This document shows positions 26,287 through 36,668 of a stretch of 64,000 nucleotides of DNA, in pieces (position 1 is the stretch's first letter; every line of letters starts with the position of its first letter). Location of the stretch: the NCBI RefSeq assembly GCF_004769555.1, contig NZ_RQFY01000006.1, positions 310,001-374,000 of the forward strand, in the 5' to 3' direction. The DNA is from Leptospira koniambonensis. Lineage in GTDB: Bacteria; Spirochaetota; Leptospiria; Leptospirales; Leptospiraceae. The position numbers and the translations under genes were made by a program. Under the pieces are notes generated by a model. That model saw nothing but the letters and a program-made list of their open reading frames with translations. It ran no database searches and was not told where the DNA came from.

Positions 26287-28836
26287 ATGCAGATTCGTTC
26301 CGCAATCGTCATCATATCTATTTTAATTTTTCCAAACTTACTTTTCTCGGAAGAGATCCAAAAAATCGGATCCTTTGATTTGATTACCAGCTTAAATTCT
26401 TCAGACTCTCATACTTGGGAAATTACAGAAGAACCCCTGGACCCAAAACAATTTTCCTTTTCTTATTTAAGTGGAGAAGATCCCGGAATTAAAACAAGTC
26501 CATACAATGCTCCAGGTGTATATAGGGTTTCCAAAGAATCAATACGAAAGGTTTATATAATCAAAAAATTTATAGCTCCTGAAACTTGGAAGGCAGCGGG
26601 AGTTTCTGTTCGTTTAGGTACTCTAACAGATAAGGATAAAACCTATCTGAATGGAAAGTTGATTGGAGAAACCGGGGACATGAATTCTTCGGAACCACAA
26701 GCATATGATAAAATTAGAATATACTCTATTGCTCCTGGTCTTATCCGAGCTGGAAAAGAGAATATACTAATCTTAGAAGTGCAGAAATATTTTCATCCGG
26801 AAGCAGGGATAGAGCAAGACAGAACAGAGATCGGGGATACTCGACTCATCCAAGGGGATTATTATAGGACGGAATATACTAAAGTTGCTCTACTGATGAT
26901 CTATCTTACGGTAGGAGGATATTTTTTATTTTTATTCATGAGAAGACGGGCAGATACCGAGAACTTGTATTTCGGACTGTTTACAATATTTCTGGTGATT
27001 TACCAATTTCTAAGAAATCAGCTTAAATATGAGCTTGGAATTCCATTCTTATATATGAAGAAAACAGAATATATTATTCTGACTTCCCTTATTCCAATAT
27101 TTGCAAATTTTATCCGATCTTATTTTAAATTTCCAAGAGGAAAATTTATCAATGGGTTGGATGCAATTTACGGAGTTTTTATACTCTTCTATATAGTTTC
27201 GAATAATGTAATTTTATACAATATGTTAAATAGTTCCGCTGTGCAGTTGGGCTGGGCGGCTTATTTGATCCTGATCTCTTATTATTTGATCCGTAAGATC
27301 AGAACAAAAGACCGAGATGCTTTACTAATCTTGATTGGAGTTTCCATTGTGGCTTTGTCTACTGTTCTGGATACAATGTCCAATCGGAACCTATTTGTTT
27401 TTCCTAGAACCGTAGGTTATGCATTCTTCTTCTTTATTATCAGTATAGCGACTATTCTTGCTAATAAATTTGTGAGATTGAATGAGCAAGTAGAAGAATT
27501 GAATGAACATCTGGAGCAGAAGGTAGAAGAAAGGACTCAGGAGTTAAATGAATCTTTGGCGTATGTAAGTAAACTGAAGACACAACAAGATGGAGATTAT
27601 TTTCTAACTTCTTTATTGATTCGTCCTTTATTTACGAATAATACCGCCAGTCCTTTTTTGAAGATAGATTTCTTTTCCAAACAAAAAAAAGCAATTTTGT
27701 TCAAAGAGAAACATTATGAGATCGGTGGAGATATAAGCATCTCTGGAAATATTTCCATCCAAGGGGAAAAATATACAGTATTCGTAAATGGAGATGCGAT
27801 GGGGAAATCTATTCAGGGTGCGGGTGGAGCACTTGTGATGGGGACAGTTTTCCAATCATTATTAACCAGGACCAATCGTAACGGAGGATACTCTAAAGCT
27901 CCTGAATCTTGGCTTAAAGAATCGTTTTTAGAACTCCAAGGTATTTTTGAATCTTTTGATGGATCAATGTATATTTCGGTAGTGATCGGCTTATTGAATG
28001 AGAGAACTGGAGGTCTATATTATATCAATGCGGAACATCCTTGGCCTGTGCTGTATAGAGACGGATCGGCTGGATTTTTAGAAAATGAGCTCACTCTTCG
28101 TAAGATAGGAATTCCTGGTAATGAGGAGAACTTTTTCGTCAAATTTTTCAAATTAAAAAAGTATGATATACTAATATTAGGATCGGACGGTAAGGACGAT
28201 GTTTTGATTGGGAGCGATGAAAGAGGAAGGATCGTAAACGAAGACGAAACAAAATTTTTAAGAACTGTAGAAGAATCGAGAGGAGATCTAAAGCAGATAT
28301 ATGAAAAAACTATTCAATTCGGAGAATTGACTGACGATTTCACTCTTTTAAAATTAGAATATCTTGTAGATCCAGTATTAAAAAATGAAACTTCTTTGAA
28401 TGAAGTATTGGAACAGGCAAAAACACTCTACAAGAAAAAATCTTATTCCTCTCTTGTGGATTATCTGAATGAATACAAAACAATTTTTTCTGATAGGGAA
28501 GAATTCTTTATTATACTTGGAAAATCCTATCTGAAACTTAAGGATTTTTCTTCCGCAGCGAGATATTTTGAAAGAGCAGCGAATTTAAATCCAAATAGAT
28601 TGGAATCTCAATATTACGCTTCTTATTCCAGTAAATTGAATAAGGATTTCCAAAAGGCAGAATATTTTGGAAAAATCGCATATTCTTTAGATAAAAATTA
28701 TCTGAATAATCTGATCAACTTGGCAGATGTTTATAAAAACTTAAACCAATCGGAAGAAGCCAGAAAATTTGCAGAGAGAGCGCAAGTGATAGATCCTAAT
28801 CATCCAATTCTTTTAAAACTTACGGATGTTTTTTAG
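26287..28836 (+). CDS. 7TM sensor with SpoIIE-type PP2C phosphatase and TPR repeats
   Basis: ATG 26287 is chosen over TTG 26254 because aagga lies ~7 bases upstream and the protein then starts with a signal peptide (MQIRSAIVIISIL). The product is 849 residues. An extracytoplasmic beta-domain (~25-200, 7TMR-DISM type) is followed by seven membrane helices (~205-395) and a coiled coil (LNEQVEELNEHLEQKV). The PP2C/SpoIIE domain has YEIGGDIS, VNGDAMGKSIQGAGG and LGSDGKDD. At least three TPR units close the C-terminus. It probably dephosphorylates a Ser/Thr-phosphorylated regulator such as a STAS protein (family knowledge; target unknown). It overlaps the convergent HEAT gene by 17 bp. Confidence 0.82.
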   Translation: MQIRSAIVIISILIFPNLLFSEEIQKIGSFDLITSLNSSDSHTWEITEEPLDPKQFSFSYLSGEDPGIKTSPYNAPGVYRVSKESIRKVYIIKKFIAPETWKAAGVSVRLGTLTDKDKTYLNGKLIGETGDMNSSEPQAYDKIRIYSIAPGLIRAGKENILILEVQKYFHPEAGIEQDRTEIGDTRLIQGDYYRTEYTKVALLMIYLTVGGYFLFLFMRRRADTENLYFGLFTIFLVIYQFLRNQLKYELGIPFLYMKKTEYIILTSLIPIFANFIRSYFKFPRGKFINGLDAIYGVFILFYIVSNNVILYNMLNSSAVQLGWAAYLILISYYLIRKIRTKDRDALLILIGVSIVALSTVLDTMSNRNLFVFPRTVGYAFFFFIISIATILANKFVRLNEQVEELNEHLEQKVEERTQELNESLAYVSKLKTQQDGDYFLTSLLIRPLFTNNTASPFLKIDFFSKQKKAILFKEKHYEIGGDISISGNISIQGEKYTVFVNGDAMGKSIQGAGGALVMGTVFQSLLTRTNRNGGYSKAPESWLKESFLELQGIFESFDGSMYISVVIGLLNERTGGLYYINAEHPWPVLYRDGSAGFLENELTLRKIGIPGNEENFFVKFFKLKKYDILILGSDGKDDVLIGSDERGRIVNEDETKFLRTVEESRGDLKQIYEKTIQFGELTDDFTLLKLEYLVDPVLKNETSLNEVLEQAKTLYKKKSYSSLVDYLNEYKTIFSDREEFFIILGKSYLKLKDFSSAARYFERAANLNPNRLESQYYASYSSKLNKDFQKAEYFGKIAYSLDKNYLNNLINLADVYKNLNQSEEARKFAERAQVIDPNHPILLKLTDVF

Positions 28837-30433
28837 AAAAGTTTAGGATATACCAATTGATCCATTCATTCTTGGAGGCGAACTTTAATCCGGTAACAGA
28901 TTTTAATGCGGAAATCAGCAGCTTTCTGTTTCTAGATCTTGAGTCTTCTTGTAATAATCGAATTAAAACTGGCACACTTGCCGGATCTTTTTTCGCTCCT
29001 AATTGAGAGACCGCAACCTGATGAAGATTGATATTCTCGCTTTCCGCATATTTCTCCAAAATTTTACGGGATTCCTCTCCTGGAATTGAAGTAATTGCAG
29101 CGAGAGTGATAGGGGCCAAATCAGGAAAATCTTCTGTTTTTTTATCTAAGAGAGAAAGAGATTTAGGAGACGCGATCATTCCTAAACTTTCAGAAGCGAT
29201 CTTTGCTAATTTTTGGTCTTTAGATTTGCAAGCTTCTTCCACGTATGGAAGACCTTCTTCTGAGCCTATTGCACCTAATGCCCAAACTGCTCCGTATTTT
29301 GCTTCAGTCTGATCTTCCTTTAATACTTTAACAAGTACTGGGATACTTTTTTTATCACCTAAATATCCTAAGGATTGAGCAATGATCTCTCTGTCTGGAA
29401 TATTAGGATCTAATAATGTTTTTTCTATCTCTTCTCTTGCTTTTGAAAATTTGATACGACCTAAAACATGGGCCGCAGGAGCCTTTGCTAAAGATTTACC
29501 TTTTACCAAAACTTCTAAAATACTGAGTGAAAATCCAGGATTGGTCACTCCAATTAGAACATCTGCTGCCCTGTATCGGATCTCCTTATCTTGGTTCTCT
29601 AAGATAGGAAGAGCCAAAGGTAAAATTTTAGGATCTTTGATATCTATCAAAGCAATGGAAGAATTTTCTCTTCCCTTATCAAAATCAGACTGTATAGCTT
29701 TTACCAAAAGTGGAATAGATTTTTTACTTCTGATCTTTCCAAGAGCCAAGTAAGTGGCTGCCAAAGTTGGGCCAGGCTCAGAATGAGAAGACAGATCTAT
29801 CAGATAATCTTCCGCTTCAGGAATATTCAATTTTCCTAATGCCATTGCAAATGTTTTGGCCTTTTCTGGATCTTTATTTGATTTTGCAGAAGCTAAAATA
29901 ATACCTCCCGATTGTCTTGCATTGATCCGGACCAAAGTATCCACGGCTAATAATCGAATATTTGCATCTTCTTGGTTTAGTATGCTTGCTACACGGTTTC
30001 CTGCCTGTGGATCTTCCATTCTTGCAATGGATTCCAAGACTGTAGCTATATCAATTCCCGATTTAGGATCTAAAAAGTTTAAAATTTCAGGAAGGGAAGA
30101 TCTATCTTTCCAGATCCCTAAAGCTAAGATTGCTGGGCCTTTTGTAATTTCTTCCGAAGATCTCATCCATTCTCTTGCGATAGGTATGAACTTTTTTTCG
30201 TTTCTGGAAGCTAATTCTAAAATAGCTTGGGCTCTTGTTCTTGGATTCTGGCTTTTTAGATCTGAAGCTACTTGTTCTAAGCTTGGGACTTCTTCTTCAT
30301 GGACCTCGGGTAAAAGATCTGGCCGAGGAGGTCCAAAACATCCATAAGTCAAACCGAAAACTAAAACGGCACCTATTGCAGATCTGCTGAATAAAAATAG
30401 CATCATAAAAATAGAATATACCCTAAACTTCAT
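28820..30433 (-). CDS. HEAT-repeat lipoprotein
   Basis: The 537-residue product has an N-terminal hydrophobic segment ending GLTYGC (lipobox, Cys ~32). Some ten HEAT/PBS-lyase-like helical repeats follow (for example AILELASRNE, ALGKIRSKKSIPLLVKAI, AAHVLGRIKF, GAVWALGAIGSEEGLP). These arrays are binding scaffolds without catalytic residues. It starts 5 bp after the 30439-31122 gene, implying a two-gene operon, and ends overlapping the PP2C gene tail-to-tail. Confidence 0.82.
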   Translation of the reverse strand: MKFRVYSIFMMLFLFSRSAIGAVLVFGLTYGCFGPPRPDLLPEVHEEEVPSLEQVASDLKSQNPRTRAQAILELASRNEKKFIPIAREWMRSSEEITKGPAILALGIWKDRSSLPEILNFLDPKSGIDIATVLESIARMEDPQAGNRVASILNQEDANIRLLAVDTLVRINARQSGGIILASAKSNKDPEKAKTFAMALGKLNIPEAEDYLIDLSSHSEPGPTLAATYLALGKIRSKKSIPLLVKAIQSDFDKGRENSSIALIDIKDPKILPLALPILENQDKEIRYRAADVLIGVTNPGFSLSILEVLVKGKSLAKAPAAHVLGRIKFSKAREEIEKTLLDPNIPDREIIAQSLGYLGDKKSIPVLVKVLKEDQTEAKYGAVWALGAIGSEEGLPYVEEACKSKDQKLAKIASESLGMIASPKSLSLLDKKTEDFPDLAPITLAAITSIPGEESRKILEKYAESENINLHQVAVSQLGAKKDPASVPVLIRLLQEDSRSRNRKLLISALKSVTGLKFASKNEWINWYILNFSKKHP

Positions 30434-30438
30434 AAATA

Positions 30439-31122
30439 TTATCTAGGCACCGATTCGTAAACTTGCCTTAACTGTAATAATTCCTTTTGCCAAGAAGCAA
30501 TATCAGAATTTGCCTGAGGAATTTGAGAAGAATCCATTCTGCCTTGTTGGATTGCGTATTGGACTAACTGTATTCTGGATTCTAATTCAGATATTTTATA
30601 AGAGAAGTAAGCTTTCTGTTCATCCGGAGTTACATTCGGATCGGTTGGACGAGTAGGGGCCGATCCAGGTTGCGCATATCTACCTTCGTTTCTTGATAAA
30701 GCAAATTTAGATTCAGCTGAAGTTACCTTATCTAATTGTTCTCTAGCCTTCTTTTCATCTTCAGATGTGAGCCCGGGACGGAATTCACTTGGAATATAAA
30801 TATTACGAGGGTATCTTGCTGCAAAATCGATCCATTCTTCCCGGATCTTTTCTCTTTCTTCTTCTGATTTCTTTTCTCTAAAGGCTGCAGGCCAAAGTCT
30901 TTTAGCAGGACCTTCTAAATCTGGATCTTCTTCAAAAGGGTGAGGGGCATCCGGAAATTCCAAGCTGCCGCTGCTACCATATTTGCGATTTGCAATTTCG
31001 GAAGCCTCTTCTCCTAAGCTGGGAGAATTGGTTTTTCTTTCCGGCCAAAATATAAATAGAATACAAATAATAAGAATAGCTGCGCCTGAGATCCAGGGCC
31101 AATAAGAACGTAAAAATTGCAT
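30439..31122 (-). CDS. Membrane-anchored protein of unknown function
   Basis: The 227-residue product has one N-terminal membrane helix (WISGAAILIICILFIFW, residues ~10-27) and then a charged, Pro-rich and helical domain, probably outside the inner membrane. No family recognised. It lies 5 bp before the HEAT lipoprotein start, so the two likely form one envelope complex (inference). No clear ribosome-binding site is seen. Confidence 0.6.
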   Translation of the reverse strand: MQFLRSYWPWISGAAILIICILFIFWPERKTNSPSLGEEASEIANRKYGSSGSLEFPDAPHPFEEDPDLEGPAKRLWPAAFREKKSEEEREKIREEWIDFAARYPRNIYIPSEFRPGLTSEDEKKAREQLDKVTSAESKFALSRNEGRYAQPGSAPTRPTDPNVTPDEQKAYFSYKISELESRIQLVQYAIQQGRMDSSQIPQANSDIASWQKELLQLRQVYESVPR

Positions 31123-31159
31123 TATGATAAAGGAAATTTGAAAGGTTTGAATTTAAACT

Positions 31160-31186
31160 ATTTCCCGCCCTATACGAGCGGGAAAT
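31160..31186 (-). terminator. Hairpin after the SGNH hydrolase gene
   Basis: atttcccgc and gcgggaaat form a 9-pair stem with a 9-base loop. On the minus strand it lies 13 bp after the hydrolase stop and is followed by agttta. A terminator is likely, and it separates this gene from the 31122 gene. Confidence 0.6.
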
Positions 31187-31198
31187 GTTTTTGAACTA

Positions 31199-32473
31199 TT
31201 AAACGAAAATTCCGATGACCCAAGAAATAAACTGACCGAACAAAGTGTCTGTCAGGAATTTTTTCAAGTCAACCGGGTTACGATTTAAAGAATCGTAGTA
31301 CCAAGCGGTGTATTCGCTCACTTGCGGAATAGAATAACCGTATTTGGAATTGATCGCTTTGATTAGCTCGTTTGCAAAAACCGAATGACCATACATATTC
31401 GGATGCACTCCGTCCAAGCCAAAAATACCAGGTTGGCCAGGAAGAGGCCAGTTCGCTTTTGCATAACCTGGGCTGTATCCGGAAGGACTTTTGATCAAAC
31501 GGCCATTCTCTTTTAAATCGTCAAAAAGAACTTTAAGATCTGCTAATGCAAATCCCATGGCCACAGCCTGAGCCTTCACTTCATTGTTTATAGAAGTTAA
31601 GAAGTTGGTGATTGTAGCTACTTCATTCTTATCTAAAACTTGAGAAGGATCTGAAACTGAAGAACGGAAGAATGCTTTCAAACCAGAATAGTTTACTCTT
31701 CCTTGAGGATCGTTATAGTTTTCCAAAAACGCGATAGAAGTTACATTTGGAACAGTGAATAGAACTCCACCTTTGATAGATCCGATAGCAGCCATTTTGG
31801 ACATGGTAGAACGGATATCTCTCAAAAATCTTGCTTGGTCTAAACAATCTGTAGAAGTGCTCAATGCAGTACAAAGAACATGGTTCGCAGCTGCAGTTCC
31901 GAATAAGAAACTAGGCTTAACTGCTTGCATTACTTGCATTTGGGTTCCGGAACTTCTCAAACCGAATTGATGGAATTTATCCGGAGATTGGCAATCTGGA
32001 ACTTGTATCCAACGATAAGTATACCAATACCAAGTTTCCCAATACCATTGTTTGGCCCAAGTAGTTGCATTGATATTCTCGCACTGACCTGAAGTTTGAA
32101 GAACTGTAGTATAATCCGCGCCAGTGATCCCTGCATGTGTTGGAAGTCCAACAGTTGATCCGTTTCCACCAATGATGGAAGCAGCGATGCAGAATACCCC
32201 ACAATCACCTTTAAGCACGTCTTCGAAATTTAAGTATGGTCCTTTTAATACGTTATAAGAAACGTTTGAACCAGCTTGTTTAGAAACTAAAACCGGATAA
32301 GCCCAGTTCTGAGTTTTTTCTTCTACAGTTGCGCCATAAAAACCCTGGCTTAAGGAGTCACCAATTACTCCGGGTCTGGAAAACATTTGCGTTTGGCTTT
32401 GTGCCGAAATCGTCGAAGCTCCCAAGATTAGGAAAGTCCCGCTTAGGATTTTCCAAAAGTTTCGAATGTTCAT
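31199..32473 (-). CDS. Secreted SGNH (GDSL-like) hydrolase
   Basis: The 424-residue product has a signal peptide (~24 residues ending TISAQ). Block I is [10 protein letters not shown] with the nucleophile Ser. Block III-like positions include GTAAANHVL, and block V is [11 protein letters not shown] with Asp and His of the triad. The family cleaves ester bonds of lipids or acylated glycans. A Trp/Tyr-rich stretch ([12 protein letters not shown]) sits in the middle. It is exported and has no lipobox, so it is periplasmic, outer-membrane-associated or secreted. ggag lies ~10 bases before the ATG. Confidence 0.8.
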   Translation of the reverse strand: MNIRNFWKILSGTFLILGASTISAQSQTQMFSRPGVIGDSLSQGFYGATVEEKTQNWAYPVLVSKQAGSNVSYNVLKGPYLNFEDVLKGDCGVFCIAASIIGGNGSTVGLPTHAGITGADYTTVLQTSGQCENINATTWAKQWYWETWYWYTYRWIQVPDCQSPDKFHQFGLRSSGTQMQVMQAVKPSFLFGTAAANHVLCTALSTSTDCLDQARFLRDIRSTMSKMAAIGSIKGGVLFTVPNVTSIAFLENYNDPQGRVNYSGLKAFFRSSVSDPSQVLDKNEVATITNFLTSINNEVKAQAVAMGFALADLKVLFDDLKENGRLIKSPSGYSPGYAKANWPLPGQPGIFGLDGVHPNMYGHSVFANELIKAINSKYGYSIPQVSEYTAWYYDSLNRNPVDLKKFLTDTLFGQFISWVIGIFV

Positions 32474-32761
32474 TTTTAAATTAACTCCACTCTCTATTGA
32501 AGTAGATTTCTATATTCTCTTCGAGCCAAAGTATGAAAGCGGGAATTTCGAAGTCAATGTCCAATTATATTTTGCTTATAAAATAGTTTTGCCTATATTG
32601 AACATTCGTAATATTACAATGAGTGGCCTTTCACTGAACACTGTTAAGGATTAATGTTTGATTTAAAATTAAATTTTTGTAATATACTATTTTGATCCCT
32701 CGAATGAGTGTTTGTGTCACATATAGTGACTTTAAACAGTGTTCGTTTGTCCCTGAAGGGA
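32474..32761. other. Intergenic region with small palindromes
   Basis: No gene is seen. Two short inverted repeats occur: gtcac-atata-gtgac near 32716-32730 and gtccc-tgaa-gggac at 32749-32762, the latter at the stop of the next minus-strand gene. They may include a weak terminator for that gene and promoter elements for the SGNH hydrolase. Confidence 0.4.
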
Positions 32762-33241
32762 CTAATTCGGAATGCAGTCTATTTCTAAACGAGTGAATGT
32801 ATGATTCATCACTTCGCAATTATTAGAAAGAGAAGCAGCGTATTTTAGGAATGAGTTTGAGGTCCTAGTCAAGGTACAGGTAGGAGGATCAGTGGGTCTA
32901 TGTTCTGAACCTAAGTGTAGATCCAAGTTTCCATTTTCCGGAAATAGAAAAGGAGAGGTACTTGGAACAATATCAATTTTAATATAATAGCCTGAGGAAA
33001 ATACGGAAGAAAGATCTACAACAATCCCTTGGCCTGATGAATTATCTGAATCGCAAGAAGTAGTTATCGCATTATCTAAATTGAAAGTATCAAAACTAAC
33101 TTGGGCCAAGTTTGTTCCGAAGTTAGTATCTAAGTTTGGGAATATAGGAAATAAAAACGAAGTCAGATCGTCCTTTTTATCTTCCTTACAAGAGGAAAAT
33201 CCTAAGACCAAAATTAAGGCAGCTATTTTGCATAACTTCAT
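32762..33241 (-). CDS. Small lipoprotein, unknown function
   Basis: The 159-residue product has a signal ending LGFSSC followed by a Lys/Asp-rich spacer (KEDKKDD), typical of exported spirochaetal lipoproteins. The mature part has DLSSVFSSGYYIKIDI and four cysteines likely in disulphides. No domain recognised. Confidence 0.6.
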   Translation of the reverse strand: MKLCKIAALILVLGFSSCKEDKKDDLTSFLFPIFPNLDTNFGTNLAQVSFDTFNLDNAITTSCDSDNSSGQGIVVDLSSVFSSGYYIKIDIVPSTSPFLFPENGNLDLHLGSEHRPTDPPTCTLTRTSNSFLKYAASLSNNCEVMNHTFTRLEIDCIPN

Positions 33242-33285
33242 CCTTACGATAACAAACAGGAGTCTGATATTTGAACAATTTTTAT

Positions 33286-33392
33286 CTCACGCCAAGACGC
33301 GAAGGGGAAAAGATTCTCCTTAGATTACATTAAAAATCTTTTGAACTTTGCGGCTTCGCGTGATTCGCCTCTCTGCGACTTTGCGCCTCCGG
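33286..33392. repeat. Dispersed palindromic repeat (diverged member of the 34707/50962 family)
   Basis: ctcacgccaagacgcgaag resembles the start of the 34707 copy, and further on ctttgcggcttcgcg and ctctgcgactttgcgcc follow the same vocabulary. It runs right up to the start codon of the MFS gene, so the gene's leader is made of repeat sequence. Confidence 0.6.
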
Positions 33393-33393
33393 T

Positions 33394-34623
33394 ATGGAAT
33401 TACGCTTGCCTGCCTCGCTGATCTTTCTCAATCTTCTTCCCGTGATTCTTTTTTATTATCTATCATCTATCCTTGGTTTGCTCGCGGGAAATATGTTCAA
33501 TTATACCGCCATAATTCTTTCCCAAAGTATTTCTAATTCTGATACTTTCTCGGGTTGGGTATTTTTCTTCGTATGTTTTCCTCTTTTGTTTTTAAGTTTC
33601 ACAGCGGGAAGATTGCTGGATAAATATTCTAGAAAATGGCTTCTTGCAGGGGCACAAATCTCAATGGCCTGCGGTTCCGGATTCGCAGCTATAGCATTAC
33701 ATTTGGAATGGATCTCTCCCGGAAAACCTTATCTTCTTCTTGTATCCTCAGTTCTTTCTGGTATTGGATTATCTTTTGTGATGCCAGGAAGATTTGCGAT
33801 ACTAGGAGATCTATTAGAACATTCTAAAATAGGAAAACATAGTGTTTGGTTAAATACTCTTGTTCTTTTTGGATATGGTCTTGCTCCTTTAGTGGCTGGA
33901 TATTTTAAGGAATTTTTTTCCTTTAAATATGTGTTTATGAGTATTGGTTCTGCTTATGTTTTGAGTGTTTTCTTTTTGATATTGATCCCGGTGCAGATGA
34001 GGGAAAGAAGCCAGACTTCTTCCGGACCTGGTATCTCTGAGTTGGTTGCCTATTTAAAAAATTCTCCTTTGGTTTCTCAGTTCCTATTGCTAATGGGTGC
34101 AGTGGTTTTGTTAGTCGGTCCAGTCCAAGTGCTTCTTCCTAAATATGCAAAAGAAATTTTGGGATTAGGAGAAGGAGGGAGAGGTGCCTTACTTTCTGCT
34201 TTGGGAGTTGGGCTTGTGATCGGAGGAGGAGTTACCTTTCTGCTTCATGGTTTAAAGAAGAAGGGGCATATACTTTTTGGAACGGCACTCTTCAGCTGTT
34301 TCCTATTTTCACTTATTCCTTTCCTCGCAGAAAGTTTAGTACTCACTGGCATTTGTTTTTTCGTCTTTGGGTTCATGACAGGTGTGATCATCACTCTGAT
34401 CCCAGCAGGGATCCAACAAAATACTGAAAATCATATCAGGGGAAGGATACTTTCTCTTTATAGCCTGGTCTTTCTTTTGGTACCTGCATTCTCCGGAATT
34501 TTATCCGGATTTTTTTCGGATCGGATTGGAATTCCTTCCACATTTGTTTGGTCCGGTTTTTTGGAAATGGGAGTATTGATCTATCTCAGCTGGAGAATGG
34601 ACCAGGTTCGAAAGCATTATTAG
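33394..34623 (+). CDS. Major facilitator superfamily transporter
   Basis: The 409-residue product has ~12 hydrophobic segments in two halves. AGRLLDKYSRKWLL in the loop between TM2 and TM3 is the MFS signature (D-x-x-x-R-[KR] type). It belongs to the EntS-like/MFS_3 exporter type in length and pattern (family impression). The substrate is unknown. No good ribosome-binding site is seen; the upstream bases are dispersed-repeat sequence. Confidence 0.8.
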   Translation: MELRLPASLIFLNLLPVILFYYLSSILGLLAGNMFNYTAIILSQSISNSDTFSGWVFFFVCFPLLFLSFTAGRLLDKYSRKWLLAGAQISMACGSGFAAIALHLEWISPGKPYLLLVSSVLSGIGLSFVMPGRFAILGDLLEHSKIGKHSVWLNTLVLFGYGLAPLVAGYFKEFFSFKYVFMSIGSAYVLSVFFLILIPVQMRERSQTSSGPGISELVAYLKNSPLVSQFLLLMGAVVLLVGPVQVLLPKYAKEILGLGEGGRGALLSALGVGLVIGGGVTFLLHGLKKKGHILFGTALFSCFLFSLIPFLAESLVLTGICFFVFGFMTGVIITLIPAGIQQNTENHIRGRILSLYSLVFLLVPAFSGILSGFFSDRIGIPSTFVWSGFLEMGVLIYLSWRMDQVRKHY

Positions 34624-34706
34624 AGACGCAGAGAGTTTGAGTTGAGTAAATTTGTAACTTACTTCTTGCGTAGCCAGTATTCTGATTTTGCCGGATTTTC
34701 GATTTT

Positions 34707-34848
34707 CTCACGCTAAGCCGCGAAGTTAAAAAGATTCTTTTGTTTAACTAATCCCCAAATCTTCTTTTCTTAGCGCCTTTGCGTGAAAATTTAGAAATTT
34801 TACAAAATCGAAAGACCAAACTACGCAAGGAAAAGAATTCAAAATAAC
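34707..34848. repeat. ~140-bp dispersed repeat, left copy flanking the dap-trp block
   Basis: The sequence ctcacgctaagccgcgaag ... cttagcgcctttgcgtg ... atcgaaagaccaaactacg matches the reverse complement of 50962-51100 over nearly the full length, with scattered substitutions. The rest of the 34624-34956 gap holds similar short pieces (tctgcgtctttgcgactctgcg) and nothing coding. Confidence 0.85.
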
Positions 34849-34956
34849 AGTCCCCAAACATCCTCTGCGTCTTTGCGACTCTGCGTGGGAATTCCTACAA
34901 TCTGCCTTTTAGTAAAGAGGTTGCCAAATCGCCCAGGGATCAGGAATTTATATATT

Positions 34957-35841
34957 ATGTTTCAAGGCGTATTTACTGCCATTATTACCCCGTTCCGGAA
35001 CGGAAAAATAGACTATGACTCCTATTTTTCTCTTTTGGACAAACAGATCCAAGCAAGGGTAAGCGGAGTGGTGCCATGCGGTACCACTGGCGAATCTCCT
35101 ACTCTTTCTCATGAAGAACACGCGGAACTGATCCGCGAAACTGTGAAACATGTCAAAAAGCGGATTTTGGTAGTGGCTGGTACTGGTTCTAACTCTACTA
35201 GAGAGGCTGTGGAACTGACTGAAGCAGCCTGCAAGGACGGAGTAGACGGGATACTCCAAGTGAATCCGTATTATAATAAGCCAACCCAAGAAGGATTATA
35301 TCTTCATTTCAAAGAGATCGCGGATCATTCTTCTGTTCCTGTGATGTTATATAATATTCCAGGTAGAACTTCCGTAAATTTATTACCGGAAACTGTTCTT
35401 CGTCTTTCTGAACATCCAAAGATCAGATCTATGAAAGAAGCCACTGGAGATCTAGGACAAATGTCAAAGTTGATCTCTCTTGTTGGAGACAAGATGACTG
35501 TTCTTTCTGGAGATGATAACCTGACTCTTCCTCTTCTTTCCTTAGGTGGAAAAGGTGTGGTGTCTGTGATCTCAAATCTATTTCCGGAAAGTCTCGTGAA
35601 ATTAGTGGAGTCCTTTCAGAAAGGGGATATTATATCTGCGCAAAAGATCCATTATGATTTTATAGAATTATTCGCATTAGCATTTATAGAAACGAATCCA
35701 ATCCCGATCAAAGCAGTGATGAGTTGGCATGGATTCTGTTCTGGTGAGATCCGTCTTCCTATGACTTCTCTAAGTGCTGGTCCTGGAGCGGATCGTTTGA
35801 AAAAAACGGTTTCCGAACTACTCGCAAAAGGTTATAAATAA
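34957..35841 (+). CDS. dapA: 4-Hydroxy-tetrahydrodipicolinate synthase
   Basis: ATG 34957 gives [13 protein letters not shown], the standard DapA beginning; an upstream in-frame ATG at 34873 lies in repeat sequence. The product is 294 residues, as usual. Key motifs are [39 protein letters not shown] (catalytic Tyr), MKEATGD (Schiff-base Lys) and VLSGDD. It condenses pyruvate with aspartate semialdehyde, the first step to diaminopimelate and lysine. It is 10 bp upstream of dapB. Confidence 0.93.
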   Translation: MFQGVFTAIITPFRNGKIDYDSYFSLLDKQIQARVSGVVPCGTTGESPTLSHEEHAELIRETVKHVKKRILVVAGTGSNSTREAVELTEAACKDGVDGILQVNPYYNKPTQEGLYLHFKEIADHSSVPVMLYNIPGRTSVNLLPETVLRLSEHPKIRSMKEATGDLGQMSKLISLVGDKMTVLSGDDNLTLPLLSLGGKGVVSVISNLFPESLVKLVESFQKGDIISAQKIHYDFIELFALAFIETNPIPIKAVMSWHGFCSGEIRLPMTSLSAGPGADRLKKTVSELLAKGYK

Positions 35842-35851
35842 GGAATTCGAT

Positions 35852-36658
35852 TTGGCCCGCAAGAATCGTGTCGCAGTCATTGGTGCTTCTGGAAGAATGG
35901 GGAAGGCTATTATACAAGTCCTTTCCCAATCTAAAGTTTCTGAACTTTCAGCTGCGGTAGTAAGTAAGGGTTCCGTTTATTTAGGTTTGGATTCCGGTTT
36001 ACATTCCGGGCTTAGGGCAAATGAAATTTTGTTTTCGGACGATCTTTCTAAATCCATTTCTGAATCGGATACTGTAATCGATTTTTCTATTAGAGAAGTT
36101 TTGTCCGATGTTCTATCTACCTGCAAGGAATTCAAAAAACCTGTTGTGGTTGGAACAACCGGTCTTGTGGAAACTCATAAAGAATTATTAAAAGAAACTT
36201 CTAAAAATATTCCGATCGTGTATTCTCCTAATATGTCCATCGGGGTGAATCTTCTTTTTAAACTGACTGAGATCGCCGCAAAAGTGATGGGAGATCTGGC
36301 AGATATCGAGATCCAAGATATTCATCATCGTCATAAGAAAGATGCTCCTTCCGGAACTGCAGAAAAACTAAAAGCAATCCTTTTGGAGACTCTTTCTAGA
36401 ACAGAGTCAAATATTGTACATGGACGCCATGGAATTCTTCCTGAAAGAGATCCTAAAGAAATAGCGATCCATACTCTCAGAGCGGGAGAAGTGATTGGAG
36501 ACCATACTGTCTATTTTTTCACTCCAGAGGAAAGAGTGGAAATTTCCCATAAGGCACAGGACAGAAAAACATTCGCAGTTGGTTCAGTAAAAGCTGCTGA
36601 ATTTTTGGTCGGAAGAGAAAAAGGCCTCTACGATATGTTTTCCGTATTAGGGTTATAA
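35852..36658 (+). CDS. dapB: 4-Hydroxy-tetrahydrodipicolinate reductase
   Basis: The TTG start 35852 is supported by aagga 6-7 bases upstream. The 268-residue product has NAD(P)-binding [32 protein letters not shown], the substrate/catalytic motif [18 protein letters not shown], and [12 protein letters not shown]. It reduces the DapA product. It is co-transcribed with dapA and 10 bp before cdaA. Confidence 0.93.
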   Translation: MARKNRVAVIGASGRMGKAIIQVLSQSKVSELSAAVVSKGSVYLGLDSGLHSGLRANEILFSDDLSKSISESDTVIDFSIREVLSDVLSTCKEFKKPVVVGTTGLVETHKELLKETSKNIPIVYSPNMSIGVNLLFKLTEIAAKVMGDLADIEIQDIHHRHKKDAPSGTAEKLKAILLETLSRTESNIVHGRHGILPERDPKEIAIHTLRAGEVIGDHTVYFFTPEERVEISHKAQDRKTFAVGSVKAAEFLVGREKGLYDMFSVLGL

Positions 36659-36668
36659 GGTTCCTGGA

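Noticed and set aside
29028..30347. Plus-strand frames opposite the HEAT lipoprotein gene
   Set aside because: Antisense shadows of the helical repeat sequence; no ribosome-binding site or plausible product.
34873..34956. N-terminal extension of DapA from ATG 34873
   Set aside because: It is encoded by dispersed-repeat sequence, and ATG 34957 gives the normal DapA N-terminus and length.
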